Assembly (NCBI GenBank): GCA_049299895.1
Contig: JBAQYF010000023.1
Span: forward strand, 49,889-113,888
Source of the DNA: CAIYYO01 sp049299895
GTDB taxonomy: Archaea > Altiarchaeota > Altiarchaeia > IMC4 > QMZM01
Direction of reading: 5' to 3'
DNA length: 64,000 nt
Under the pieces are notes generated by a model. It saw only the letters and a list, made by a program, of their open reading frames with translations, searched no databases and had not been told where the DNA came from. The position numbers and the translations under genes are program-made. Below, in pieces: positions 56,592 to 64,000 of the stretch. Within the stretch, counting starts at the first letter, position 1, and every line of letters starts with the position of its first letter.

Positions 56592-57824
56592 TCAGGCCCA
56601 CTTCTCCAAAGCCTCTTTGAGCGCCTCATGGTCTTCCGAATATTCTTCCAGAGTAATCCCCTTGATTACTGCTTCCACGGCTTCCCTCGCAGCCCTTGCG
56701 CCTTCCACTGTCCCCTGCGGATGCCCGTGTATGCCGCCGCCCATCTGGATTATTATGTCTTTGCCCAGTATTCCCATGAGGTCTGCGACCATCCCGGGAT
56801 GTAATCCACCGGAGCAAACGGGAAAAACGCTCTTGGTATTGTATAGCTCTCCCAGCATGGCATCCTTTATTGCTATCACATCTTTTGCGGGACCCTCCAT
56901 CTTTCCCACGGCGGTCCCGATGTGTAATTGATCGACGCCTACGAGACGCAGGGACTTTGCATATGCGAGCATCGTTATCCCGTGCTTCTGATCCCGGGTA
57001 AAAGCGGCATGCATTGCCCTGTGAGCGTGTATCACGAGGTCCAGGTCTTCGTCTATCAGGGACTGCAACCCGGAGAATCCGGCGGTCACGACGTCCACCA
57101 TAACGTATTCTCCGCCGTTCTCTTTTACGAGCTCCGCGCGGTTTATCATCTCTTCGGTATCCGCGGTCACGTTCGGCATATATATCTTTTTGTCGCGGGT
57201 CTCGCATTCTGCGCGGTCGCGCATCTTAAGGGTCTTGATGACGCGCTCCCCGAAGGGATTAAAACGCTGGTTGGTCAGGTTCTCGTCGTCTTTCACGATG
57301 TCGCAGCCGCCGACCCATGAATCGTATGCCACGTGAGCGTGATCGTCCGCGCCCAGGCCGAGTTTCGGCTTGATTATCGTACCCACGAGCGGCCGGTCCT
57401 TTACCTTCAATATCTTGCGGACCCCTGCCACGCCGTACTTCGGGCCCTTGAAGGATTTCACGATGGCCTTGGAGTAATTGATATCGAGCAGGCGCAGATT
57501 GGCGACAGACTTCATCCCGAAGATGTTCCCTGCGATGCTGCTGAATATCTGGGGCATGTTGCCAGGCTCGAACAATTCACCGGGATAGGATATCTTCACT
57601 ATTCCGGTTTTGTTGTCCATATCGTAAACAGAAGGGCCCAGGCGCTCCATTATGCCCGGCCTGGTCGTCTTGATGTCTGTCCACGTGCCGATGGAAGACT
57701 CCGCCGCGATCGCCTCGCTTGCCTTCGCAAGGCTCATGTTCTCGCCCGGTTCGACGAAAAAAGTCACTATAAGATCGCTTTCAACTGGTGAATAGTTCAG
57801 GTCGATGTATCCGGTTCTTGCCAT
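56592..57824 (-). CDS. rbcL: Ribulose-bisphosphate carboxylase large chain, form III
   Basis: 410 residues, short as usual for archaeal form III. Catalytic residues are present: Lys152 in GTIIKPKLG, carbamylated Lys178 with Asp180 and Glu181 in DIVKDDENL, His268 in HAHRAMHAAFTR, Lys308 in GTAVGKMEG and SGG in CSGGLHPGMV. No small subunit is present. It acts in the AMP/nucleoside salvage route with ribose-1,5-bisphosphate isomerase and AMP phosphorylase, neither of which is in this window. It lies 8 nt downstream of hisB and is probably co-transcribed with it. Confidence 0.95.
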   Translation of the reverse strand: MARTGYIDLNYSPVESDLIVTFFVEPGENMSLAKASEAIAAESSIGTWTDIKTTRPGIMERLGPSVYDMDNKTGIVKISYPGELFEPGNMPQIFSSIAGNIFGMKSVANLRLLDINYSKAIVKSFKGPKYGVAGVRKILKVKDRPLVGTIIKPKLGLGADDHAHVAYDSWVGGCDIVKDDENLTNQRFNPFGERVIKTLKMRDRAECETRDKKIYMPNVTADTEEMINRAELVKENGGEYVMVDVVTAGFSGLQSLIDEDLDLVIHAHRAMHAAFTRDQKHGITMLAYAKSLRLVGVDQLHIGTAVGKMEGPAKDVIAIKDAMLGELYNTKSVFPVCSGGLHPGMVADLMGILGKDIIIQMGGGIHGHPQGTVEGARAAREAVEAVIKGITLEEYSEDHEALKEALEKWA

Positions 57825-57832
57825 TTTATTCT

Positions 57833-58417
57833 TTAGATTACTCCTTTGGTTGACGGGATGCCTTTTCCGGTGACCCGGACTGCGTCGCGCAATGCCCTTG
57901 CCAATGCCTTGAAAGAAGCCTCCACTTTGTGGTGGTCGTTCTTGCCTGCGACTTTTATGTTCAGGTTAAGTTTTGCCCTGGCGGCAAATGATTCGAAAAA
58001 ATGCGGCACATTCTCTTTTGTCAGGTCGCCCAGTTTCGCATCCTTGTATTCGGAAAAGGGAATATCGACGACTGCGTAAGGCCTCCCGGAAAGGTCGAGT
58101 GCGACGGTCGCGAGGGATTCGTCCATAGGCACGATCGCATGACCCATCCTGCTGATGCCCTTTTTATCGCCGAGGGCGTTATCGAGCGCTTCGCCCAGGC
58201 ACAGGCCGAGGTCTTCGACGAGGTGGTGGTCTTCCACCTCGACGTCGCCTTTGGCGTCGATCGTAAGGTCGAATGATGCGTGTTTAGCAAAGTTCTCCAG
58301 CATGTGGTTCAGGAAATTGACCGGCGTCTTTATCTTGGACTTGCCGGAGCCGTCGAGATTTAATTCAAGGGATATCTGCGTCTCCTTGGTCTTGCGGGAA
58401 ACTTTTGCCGTTCTCAT
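57833..58417 (-). CDS. hisB: Imidazoleglycerol-phosphate dehydratase
   Basis: 194 residues, standard length. Duplicated metal-binding motifs are intact: NHMLENFAKHASFDL, EVEDHHLVEDLGLCLGEALD and the second HHK/E segment AGKNDHHKVEASFKALARAL. It dehydrates imidazole-glycerol phosphate in histidine synthesis. No other his gene is in the window. It sits immediately upstream of rbcL; the nearby PRPP/AMP chemistry of histidine and RuBisCO III makes the pairing plausible but not proven. Confidence 0.95.
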   Translation of the reverse strand: MRTAKVSRKTKETQISLELNLDGSGKSKIKTPVNFLNHMLENFAKHASFDLTIDAKGDVEVEDHHLVEDLGLCLGEALDNALGDKKGISRMGHAIVPMDESLATVALDLSGRPYAVVDIPFSEYKDAKLGDLTKENVPHFFESFAARAKLNLNIKVAGKNDHHKVEASFKALARALRDAVRVTGKGIPSTKGVI

Positions 58418-58514
58418 TTTTGCTCGTTAAATAATCCGTTGCTGGCTTAATATACTTTCCTTTCAAGGAACTATAAAAAGTTGGCATACTATTATATTAA
58501 TAGGTGCTGAAGCC

Positions 58515-59312
58515 ATGACTAGATGGGACCCAAGGGACTATGAGAAAAGCTCGTCTGCGCAGGAGACATGGGCTAAAGAACTTATAAAGAAACTAAGGCT
58601 CAAAGGAGACGAACGCATACTGGACATAGGATGCGGAGACGGCAAGGTGTCAGCGCAGCTTGCAAAAAACGTTCCCGAAGGCTCCGTGACAGGGGTAGAC
58701 CTGTCGGCGGACATGTTAGCCTATGCAGTAACGAAATACATAGACGTCCCGAATCTGGGATTCGAAGCAGGCGATGCAAGCCGCTTGAAATATGACAGAG
58801 AATTCGACTACGTCGTCTCATTCGCATGCCTGCACTGGATCAGGGAACACGTCCCTGTCCTGCAGGGCATAAGACGCAGCCTGCGATCTAATGGACGGAT
58901 CATGCTGCAGTTCGGGGGTAAAGGCAACGCAGCGGAATTGATCAAAGCCGCAGATGATGTCATCGCGGCGGATTGGAAAGAGTATTTTCAGGACTACACA
59001 TTCCCCTGGGCATTCTACTCCCCGGGAGAGTACCGCGTATTTCTCAAGCAGGCAGGCCTGAAAGCGATACGGGTAGAACTGATCCCGAAGGACCGGGAGG
59101 ACGCGGGCCACGAGGGCCTTGCATCGTTCATACGGACCACCTGGCACCCGTACACGGACAGAGTGCCTGAAAAGATGCGCAAAGAATTCATAGACGCGAT
59201 AGCAGAAGAGTATATACGGCGTAATCCAATGGATTCAAAGGGCATGGTCCATATCCCGATGATGAGGCTGGAAGTGGAGGCATGCGTTATCCGACCTGCG
59301 AGGTTCCGTTAA
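58515..59312 (+). CDS. SAM-dependent methyltransferase (trans-aconitate methyltransferase-like)
   Basis: 265 residues. Class I methyltransferase motifs: RILDIGCGDGKVSAQLAK near 34, VTGVDLSADMLAYA near 56 and FDYVVSFACLHWIREHVPVL. The W in the CLHWI position and the size match the Tam/BioC-like branch. The substrate is unknown. TATA-like TTATATTA precedes it. It ends convergent with and overlapping the MetE-like gene by 26 nt. Confidence 0.8.
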   Translation: MTRWDPRDYEKSSSAQETWAKELIKKLRLKGDERILDIGCGDGKVSAQLAKNVPEGSVTGVDLSADMLAYAVTKYIDVPNLGFEAGDASRLKYDREFDYVVSFACLHWIREHVPVLQGIRRSLRSNGRIMLQFGGKGNAAELIKAADDVIAADWKEYFQDYTFPWAFYSPGEYRVFLKQAGLKAIRVELIPKDREDAGHEGLASFIRTTWHPYTDRVPEKMRKEFIDAIAEEYIRRNPMDSKGMVHIPMMRLEVEACVIRPARFR

Positions 59313-60342
59313 ATTCATTAATCGCATCCGCCGCATTCTTCAATAACGCGAACGCAGCATCCTGGCTGGGCCATGATCCCATGCCGCAGTCCGGGCCCGC
59401 GTATTTTATGCGCTCGCCGAATAGTCCGTAGGCTTTTTTCAGCCTCTTTGTGATGTTTCGCACGTTCTCCATCTTCTCCGCAAGGCAGGAAAACTCTTTT
59501 GTCTTCCAGAGGTCTGTTGCGTATCTCTCGTTGTATTCCGCGACCATCTTTGATATGTCGGTCCTGGCGACGCCCACACGCAGGAATTTATCGTATGATT
59601 CGATCTCGCTTTTGTCGAGGAGGTCGAGTGCCTTGGGACTCGCAGCGTATTCTACGCCGATCACGTTTATCTTATCCACCGAGTAGAGCGCATCCACCGA
59701 GTTCACGGAATGCAGGTGCATCGCAACGTCCCTTCTGCCTGCCTTCTTTGCGGCTATCTCCCATGCGTCCGCCAGCACGTCCTTGTTCACGGCCAGGTTC
59801 GGGTTCAGGCCGAGGCTTGGTTCGTCTATGGTTATAACAGACGTCTTAAGGCAGCTTGTTTCTACCAGGGAATTCTCTATGAAGCGCGAGACGCTTTTTG
59901 CATGGTTCATGAGGAGGTCTTCCTGCACGTTCCCGCCGGCGCACTTCAGGTACAGTTCAAGCGGGCCTGTCACGCAGACGCGGATCTGCAGCGGCTCCCC
60001 GGTGTCGTTGAGATATTTTTTTCCCGCTGCTTCGAGCGCGAAAATTTCTGGTATTACTGCGTGCTTCTTCTGCACGAGGAAGGGCTCATCTTCTTCCGGG
60101 AATTCGTCCATAAGCTCTCGGTAGAACTCTATCATATCCGTAACCTGGGGGTAATTCGGCCGCATGATGCCCGAGTCTATCTTTTTTTGCATCATTTCGC
60201 CTATTATCGGATCGAATGATATCCTGTCCGCTTTCGTGGCCGTTCCCGAGGCTATCATTGAAGCCGTTTTCCTTATCTGTTCCCTGTCTGCTCCCGCGGG
60301 CAGGGGGAAACTCCCTATGTCGTCTGATATTATCTCTGGCAT
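59287..60342 (-). CDS. metE: MetE-like methionine synthase (archaeal, N-terminally short)
   Basis: 351 residues, corresponding to the catalytic barrel of MetE only, as in other archaea. Zinc ligands: HLH in VAMHLHSVNS and Cys in KYAGPDCGMGSW, plus an upstream Glu. Further blocks are ISDDIGSFPLP, SLGLNPNLA and RVGVARTDISKM. Archaeal short MetE proteins take methyl groups from a methylated corrinoid or folate-like donor rather than using the full bacterial folate domain. The ECF/DUF4430 genes at 62639-63848 may supply such a corrinoid. Confidence 0.8.
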   Translation of the reverse strand: MPEIISDDIGSFPLPAGADREQIRKTASMIASGTATKADRISFDPIIGEMMQKKIDSGIMRPNYPQVTDMIEFYRELMDEFPEEDEPFLVQKKHAVIPEIFALEAAGKKYLNDTGEPLQIRVCVTGPLELYLKCAGGNVQEDLLMNHAKSVSRFIENSLVETSCLKTSVITIDEPSLGLNPNLAVNKDVLADAWEIAAKKAGRRDVAMHLHSVNSVDALYSVDKINVIGVEYAASPKALDLLDKSEIESYDKFLRVGVARTDISKMVAEYNERYATDLWKTKEFSCLAEKMENVRNITKRLKKAYGLFGERIKYAGPDCGMGSWPSQDAAFALLKNAADAINEFNGTSQVG

Positions 60343-60413
60343 ATGGTTATGAATTGTTCACGGATTCCTAAATACCACTATTATTCCCATAATCCCTTCT
60401 TATATATACTGAT

Positions 60414-61874
60414 ATGGCCAAGATCCCCCGCTGCATGAGCACGCAGCACCCTGACAACGTGAATCTGCCGTTCTTTGCCGAGAGCACGGTCCTCGGAGGA
60501 GAAGACGAGATACAGGAAGCATACTACGCGCTCTCGCACCTCGGATGCGACGAGCAGATGTGGGACTGCGAAGGAAAGGAGGTAGACAGTTTCGTAGTAA
60601 AAAAACTGCTCACGAAATACGAATCATACTTCAGGGAGAACAAATTGGGAGAGGACGTATTCATCACTTTGCGCGTCCCGAACCCGACGATCGAAAAGGC
60701 CGAGGCAAAGATACTCCTCGAGACCCTTGAGAGCATACCCCGCTCATACGACGTAGCGAAATTATTCTACGGGCAGGAGATAGCCCCCATCTTTGAAGTC
60801 ATCCTCCCGATGACCACCTCGCACCGGTGCATCGACCGGATATACCGCTACTATAAGGACTACGTCGCAGGCAAGCAGACCGAGTCCTTCAAGGAGGGGG
60901 ACATAACGATCGCGGAATGGATAGGGGAATTCAAGCCCGACAAGATAAACGTGATACCGCTCTTCGAGGACATGGAGCACATGCTCGAAGCGCATAACAT
61001 CACCAGGCAGTATCTGAAGGACAAAGACGTCGAACACCAGAGGGTCTTCCTTGCAAGGAGCGACCCTGCGATGAACTACGGCATAATAAGCGCGGTCCTC
61101 CTGAACAAGATAGCCCTCCAGAGGTTGCACCTGCTCTCCGAGGAGATAGATGTCGATATATATCCCATTATCGGAGTGGGAAGCGCGCCTTTCAGGGGAG
61201 ACCTGCGGCCCGAGACGGTCAACAAGGTTTTGACGGAGTACCCCAGCGCGCACACGTTCACCATCCAGTCGGCCTTAAAATACGACAATCCGCCCGAGAG
61301 GGTCCGGGAGACAATAAGAAAGCTCAAGGAAAGAAAGGCCGGAAAACCGCTCGCAGTAGACGAGAAGAAGAGCCTGGAACTAATCGACCGCTACTGCAAA
61401 GAATACCAGAAACAGATAGCCGGCCTCGCCCCCCTGATCAACAAAATCGCAAGATACGTTCCCGCCCGGAGGAAGAGAAAGCTGCACGTCGGATTGTTCG
61501 GGTACTCAAGGAACATGGGAGAAATAAAGCTCCCGCGGGTGATCACGTTCACAGCCGCCCTGTATTCGATAGGCGTCCCGCCGGAGATCCTCGGGTTGAA
61601 TGCGCTCACGGAAGAGGACGTCTCGTTCGTGAAAGAGGCGTACGTCAACTTCGATAACTGCCTGGAAGACTCGCTGGAATACTACAACCCGGATTCTGAA
61701 TACGTTCCCGCGGAGGTCAAGGAAGCAATCGAGAGGCTGGGATTGGATTACGAGACGAACACCGAGCACAAGAAGATAACAGACCAGGTGATCGAATCAA
61801 TCAAAAAGAACCAGACCGAAGGAAGAGAGGAACTGATACTGCGCGCGGCGAGCATTAGAAAGTTCCTAGGCTGA
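60414..61874 (+). CDS. ppcA: Archaeal-type phosphoenolpyruvate carboxylase
   Basis: 486 residues, the length of the archaeal PpcA family. N-terminal IPRCMSTQHPDNVNLPFFAE is diagnostic; later blocks include TLRVPNPTIEKAEAKILLET, MTTSHRCIDRIYRYYKDYV, ARSDPAMNYGIISAVLLNK, the VGSAPFRGDLRPETV loop and the C-terminal RAASIRKFLG. It makes oxaloacetate from PEP and bicarbonate. A TATA-like TTATATAT lies very close to the ATG (about 10 nt), so the second Met (8 residues in) could be used if that box is the real promoter. Confidence 0.95.
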   Translation: MAKIPRCMSTQHPDNVNLPFFAESTVLGGEDEIQEAYYALSHLGCDEQMWDCEGKEVDSFVVKKLLTKYESYFRENKLGEDVFITLRVPNPTIEKAEAKILLETLESIPRSYDVAKLFYGQEIAPIFEVILPMTTSHRCIDRIYRYYKDYVAGKQTESFKEGDITIAEWIGEFKPDKINVIPLFEDMEHMLEAHNITRQYLKDKDVEHQRVFLARSDPAMNYGIISAVLLNKIALQRLHLLSEEIDVDIYPIIGVGSAPFRGDLRPETVNKVLTEYPSAHTFTIQSALKYDNPPERVRETIRKLKERKAGKPLAVDEKKSLELIDRYCKEYQKQIAGLAPLINKIARYVPARRKRKLHVGLFGYSRNMGEIKLPRVITFTAALYSIGVPPEILGLNALTEEDVSFVKEAYVNFDNCLEDSLEYYNPDSEYVPAEVKEAIERLGLDYETNTEHKKITDQVIESIKKNQTEGREELILRAASIRKFLG

Positions 61875-62210
61875 GCTTCTTTTTCCTTCGTAGTAGATTA
61901 TTTTTATCTTTTCCTCGGTTATCAGTCCGCCGTTTATGACGCCCTCCAGCTTCGGCTTGATAGAGTCTATCCTCTCTTTTTTATCCGCGACCTCGATTAC
62001 GAGCGGGAGGTCCGTAGAAAGCCTTAGAACTGATGTGGTATGAAGCCTGCTCGTCTTGCCGTAGCCGGATACGGCGCGGGTGACGGTCGCTCCTGCAAGG
62101 CCTTCCTTTCTGAACAATTCCAATAAATAGCGGTGCAGTGGTTTTCCTGCGAACGTGTCCGATTCGCCGATGAATATCCTGAGCAGCACTGCTTCCGATT
62201 CTTTTTCCAT
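61866..62210 (-). CDS. DUF190 family protein
   Basis: 114 residues. Ferredoxin-like fold: AVLLRIFIGESDTFAGKPLH, RYLLELFRKEGLAGATVTR, GYGKTSRLHTTSVLRLSTDL and PLVIEVADKKERI. DUF190 proteins are commonly encoded with CrcB fluoride channels, as here (1 nt downstream of crcB). Its exact role, possibly regulation, is not known. Its 3' end overlaps the ppcA end by 9 nt. Confidence 0.85.
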   Translation of the reverse strand: MEKESEAVLLRIFIGESDTFAGKPLHRYLLELFRKEGLAGATVTRAVSGYGKTSRLHTTSVLRLSTDLPLVIEVADKKERIDSIKPKLEGVINGGLITEEKIKIIYYEGKRSSA

Positions 62211-62211
62211 T

Positions 62212-62595
62212 TTATTGCAAGTTGAAATAGGATAATGCGATCAACCTGCCTAGATACACTGCAAGGAGACACGATGCGAGCGTCCCCAGGACGTTCAATG
62301 CAAAAAGAGGTATCTGGCCGTCTTCTAAGAGCTTGAACGACTCGTAGCTGAATGTAGACATCGTCGTATACGCACCCATGACTCCTATCGTCAGGAACAT
62401 GCGCTCATCCGGGCCGAAGACCCCGCCGTACTCGGAAGAATACATGATGAATGCAAGCACCAGGCTCCCGGTGAAATTGATGACTAAAGTACCGAGGGGA
62501 AAAGATTCCGCTCCTTTCTGTATCCATCCCCCGAGGGAATATCTCAGTATTGCGCCTATAAAGCCTCCGGCGCCCACTATAAGCCATGGATGCAT
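62212..62595 (-). CDS. crcB: CrcB/FluC fluoride channel
   Basis: 127 residues, four membrane helices. Signature GAGGFIGAILRYSLGG, GTLVINFTGSLVLAFI, the GVMGAYTTMSTFSYES motif and a final GTLASCLLAVYLGRLIAL. Exports fluoride. A single crcB copy implies a homodimer in dual topology. No crcB-type fluoride riboswitch was recognised in the 40 nt upstream. Confidence 0.94.
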   Translation of the reverse strand: MHPWLIVGAGGFIGAILRYSLGGWIQKGAESFPLGTLVINFTGSLVLAFIMYSSEYGGVFGPDERMFLTIGVMGAYTTMSTFSYESFKLLEDGQIPLFALNVLGTLASCLLAVYLGRLIALSYFNLQ

Positions 62596-62638
62596 CTTAA
62601 CATATCTTTTATTTTCAGATATTAATAATGTATACAGG

Positions 62639-63223
62639 ATGAAAATACGTGCTTATTTTAAAATGAATTATGCGGCGCTTCTGGCAGGCGTAGTGTCCGT
62701 TGCCTCCCTCAGGGTGGCGATGTCCCCCTACCCGAACATAGAGCCCGTAATGCTTTTCACTCTCGCGGCAGGCCTTGCTGCAGGACCCCTCGCGGGTTTC
62801 CTCATGGGCGCAGGCGCAATGCTCGTATCGAATATCATCATGGCCCCAGGCCCACTCACGTTTCCATGGCTGCTCCACATGCCTCTCGTCGCCGTTTACA
62901 CGGGTCTCACTTACGGCGCTGTCGGGATAATTGCAGGACTTACGGGCATCGTAAAAAAGAGATTCCGCCGCTGGGAATACGCAGCCCTCGCCGCAGGCCT
63001 GACGTTATTCTACGACCTCGTCACATGCATATGCTTCGCGCTCCAGTTCTACGGGCAGGCGGGGATCCCGGCCGCTCTCGCAGCGCAGATACCCTTCACA
63101 GTCCTCCACTTATCCAACGTAGCCATAGCATTCATATTCGCGCCTTACGCTCACAAGGCGGCGCTTAAGGCAGGGGACTATTCGATCATCCGCTTTTTTT
63201 CGCATAGGCGCCAAAATGCGTAA
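62639..63223 (+). CDS. ECF transporter S-component (membrane)
   Basis: 194 residues from ATG at 62639. Six hydrophobic helices; the second block NIEPVMLFTLAAGLAAGPLAG and the Gly-rich FLMGAGAMLVSNIIM are typical of the S-component fold that binds a vitamin and docks with EcfT/A. A basic loop (IVKKRFRRWEY) separates halves. The next gene overlaps by 8 nt. Whether the ligand is cobalamin, another corrinoid or a different vitamin is undecided, but the DUF4430 neighbour favours a cobalamin-type ligand. Confidence 0.7.
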   Translation: MKIRAYFKMNYAALLAGVVSVASLRVAMSPYPNIEPVMLFTLAAGLAAGPLAGFLMGAGAMLVSNIIMAPGPLTFPWLLHMPLVAVYTGLTYGAVGIIAGLTGIVKKRFRRWEYAALAAGLTLFYDLVTCICFALQFYGQAGIPAALAAQIPFTVLHLSNVAIAFIFAPYAHKAALKAGDYSIIRFFSHRRQNA

Positions 63224-63848
63224 CATAATACATGCGCTTATTTTATTGGAGATAATGATCCTTTTGTCCTGCCAGGTTTACGCAGTCAGAATGGGTCTTG
63301 TAGCGATTTTTCCCGACGGGACCATCTACCAGAAGTGCCTTGACGCGGAAAACGAGGCCAGTGGATATGACATACTAGATCAGAGCGGTCTCTCCATTTC
63401 CTGGGGCCAGTCGATACGCTGGGGGCATCAGTTGTGCGCTGTAAACCGCCTGGGGTGCCCGAAGGATAGCTGCCCCTGCAACCAGAAAAGCAAATACTGG
63501 AATTTCTACCTGAAAAGGATCGGTTACTCAGACTGGGAATACCCCGATTCCATCGAATCAATGTTCGACGCAGGATCAAGCTGCCAGGAACACTACTGCG
63601 CGAGGGACGGAGACATAATAGGGCTGAAATACGGCACTTACGGTGACAGGCCGTATTCTTACAAGTTCCCGGATATCTGCCCGGCGGACACAGGAAGCGA
63701 TCTGCACGTGCAGAAGAAGGAGAGGCCCCGCGCGGTCGGCTTTGTCGTCGCTTCTCCCCAGAACGCTTTCTCGCTGACTGTGCTCGTAGTATTGTTCGTC
63801 GTCTGCGTGCTTCTGGGGACCGTCCGTTATGTCAGGAAAAGGAAATGA
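63216..63848 (+). CDS. DUF4430 surface protein, ECF-associated
   Basis: 210 residues. Signal peptide (IIHALILLEIMILLSCQVYA), DUF4430-like domain with GLVAIFPDGTIYQKCLDAEN and SKYWNFYLKRIGYSDWEYP, six or more Cys, and a C-terminal membrane helix with a basic end (FSLTVLVVLFVVCVLLGTVR). DUF4430 is related to the beta-domain of transcobalamin/intrinsic factor. With the overlapping S-component gene it may form a surface receptor plus membrane transporter for a corrinoid; this is inference. Confidence 0.6.
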   Translation: MRNIIHALILLEIMILLSCQVYAVRMGLVAIFPDGTIYQKCLDAENEASGYDILDQSGLSISWGQSIRWGHQLCAVNRLGCPKDSCPCNQKSKYWNFYLKRIGYSDWEYPDSIESMFDAGSSCQEHYCARDGDIIGLKYGTYGDRPYSYKFPDICPADTGSDLHVQKKERPRAVGFVVASPQNAFSLTVLVVLFVVCVLLGTVRYVRKRK

Positions 63849-63880
63849 ATTCTTTTGTATAATAAAAGCAAGAAAGACCT

Positions 63881-64000
63881 TCAGGGCCGGGTGCATCGCA
63901 CGAGGTAGGCGGTGGATTTGGCGACGTTTCCTTGCACGCAGCTGCCGAAGGACACAAAGTATGCCTTGGTGGTGCCGTACTCCGTGCGCGTCCAGTATTT
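63881..64000 (-). CDS. DUF1566 (Lcl-type) protein, 3' end
   Basis: Minus-strand frame from the right edge to TGA at 63881-63883. The 39 residues visible (KYWTRTEYGTTKAYFVSFGS, then QGNVAKSTAYLVRCTRP) are the C-terminal end of a DUF1566/Lcl C-terminal beta domain, which occurs on secreted and adhesive proteins. The rest is outside the window. Confidence 0.65.
   Translation of the reverse strand, partial: KYWTRTEYGTTKAYFVSFGSCVQGNVAKSTAYLVRCTRP

Noticed and set aside
60399..60408. TATA box directly upstream of ppcA taken as its promoter
   Set aside because: It is too close to the ATG; the conserved N-terminus begins at the first Met, so another element further upstream is more likely.
62378..62638. 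Long upstream extension of the ECF S-component frame
   Set aside because: It runs antisense through crcB; the membrane protein starts at 62639.
62596..62638. Fluoride riboswitch upstream of crcB
   Set aside because: The 40-nt space is too short and shows no pseudoknot-like pattern.

Overview
The window is archaeal. It carries genes for ribosomal proteins eL8/L7Ae, eS28, eL24 and eS19, a PDCD5-type DNA-binding protein, the large primase subunit PriL, an archaeal-type PEP carboxylase, a form III RuBisCO and the O-phosphoseryl-tRNA:Cys-tRNA synthase SepCysS. Genes are densely packed, often with 4-nt ATGA overlaps. Several starts have a GGAGG-type ribosome binding site and others sit just behind TATA boxes. 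Large secreted proteins carry Thr-rich linkers and Cys-rich repeats. SepCysS, RuBisCO III, PpcA and a bacterial-type GrpE-DnaK-DnaJ set together suggest an uncultivated euryarchaeal or DPANN-like lineage, possibly Altiarchaeota-like. That placement is inference; there is no rRNA gene to fix it.

Layout. 1-5.6 kb: a Cys-rich protein fragment, an M16 peptidase, an MBL-fold hydrolase, two membrane proteins, a phosphoesterase and an anchored surface protein. 5.8-8.0 kb: a translation operon (L7Ae, eS28, eL24, Ndk, eS19, PDCD5). 8.1-13.0 kb: an accessory, partly decayed zone with two intact HicAB modules, a third HicA killed by a stop codon, a frameshifted ASCH gene beside a YwgA-like protein with a tiny coupled upstream ORF, a candidate structured RNA, a PAS protein, small membrane proteins and an internally deleted VOC gene. 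13-18 kb: D-2-hydroxyacid dehydrogenase, GluRS and a secreted multidomain protein. 18.1-19.6 kb: remnants of kdpAB truncated next to a VapBC module. 19.6-25.8 kb: an eight-gene operon for lipoate assembly and attachment. It has three radical SAM proteins, two LplA-like ligases, an LplB-like subunit, an M23-like barrel protein and a GcvH-like acceptor. 26-35.5 kb: cell-surface genes (Cys-repeat protein with a cytosolic PIN-like tail, PLD nuclease, VirB2-like protein, a disaggregatase-like protein and two paralogous Ig-like surface proteins) plus tRNA-Val(UAC).

35.5-45.2 kb: SMC, an HMGL-family acyltransferase, a five-gene MoxR/DUF58 operon and a CBS-ParB protein that may be a serine kinase. 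45.2-48.2 kb: a 984-residue beta-helix plus beta-propeller surface protein. 48.2-51.8 kb: a SerB-like HAD phosphatase, a PAC2 protein, SepCysS, a 41-residue membrane protein and an AT-rich foreign-looking pair. 51.8-56.5 kb: dnaJ, dnaK, grpE and priL. 56.6-64 kb: RuBisCO III, HisB, a methyltransferase, a MetE-like methionine synthase, PpcA, a fluoride channel with DUF190, an ECF S-component overlapping a DUF4430 surface protein (possible corrinoid uptake), and the 3' end of a DUF1566-like gene.

How the genes connect. The lipoyl operon would make and attach the cofactor to its own encoded acceptor, but no glycine decarboxylase partner is visible. SepCysS, with the possible serine kinase and the SerB-like phosphatase, points to phosphoserine and tRNA-dependent cysteine synthesis. 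The ECF/DUF4430 pair and the MetE-like protein both point to corrinoid use. The most system-like candidates are the lipoyl operon with its barrel protein and duplicated halves, the YwgA/ASCH/micro-ORF module, and the shared C-terminal domain of two giant secreted proteins.
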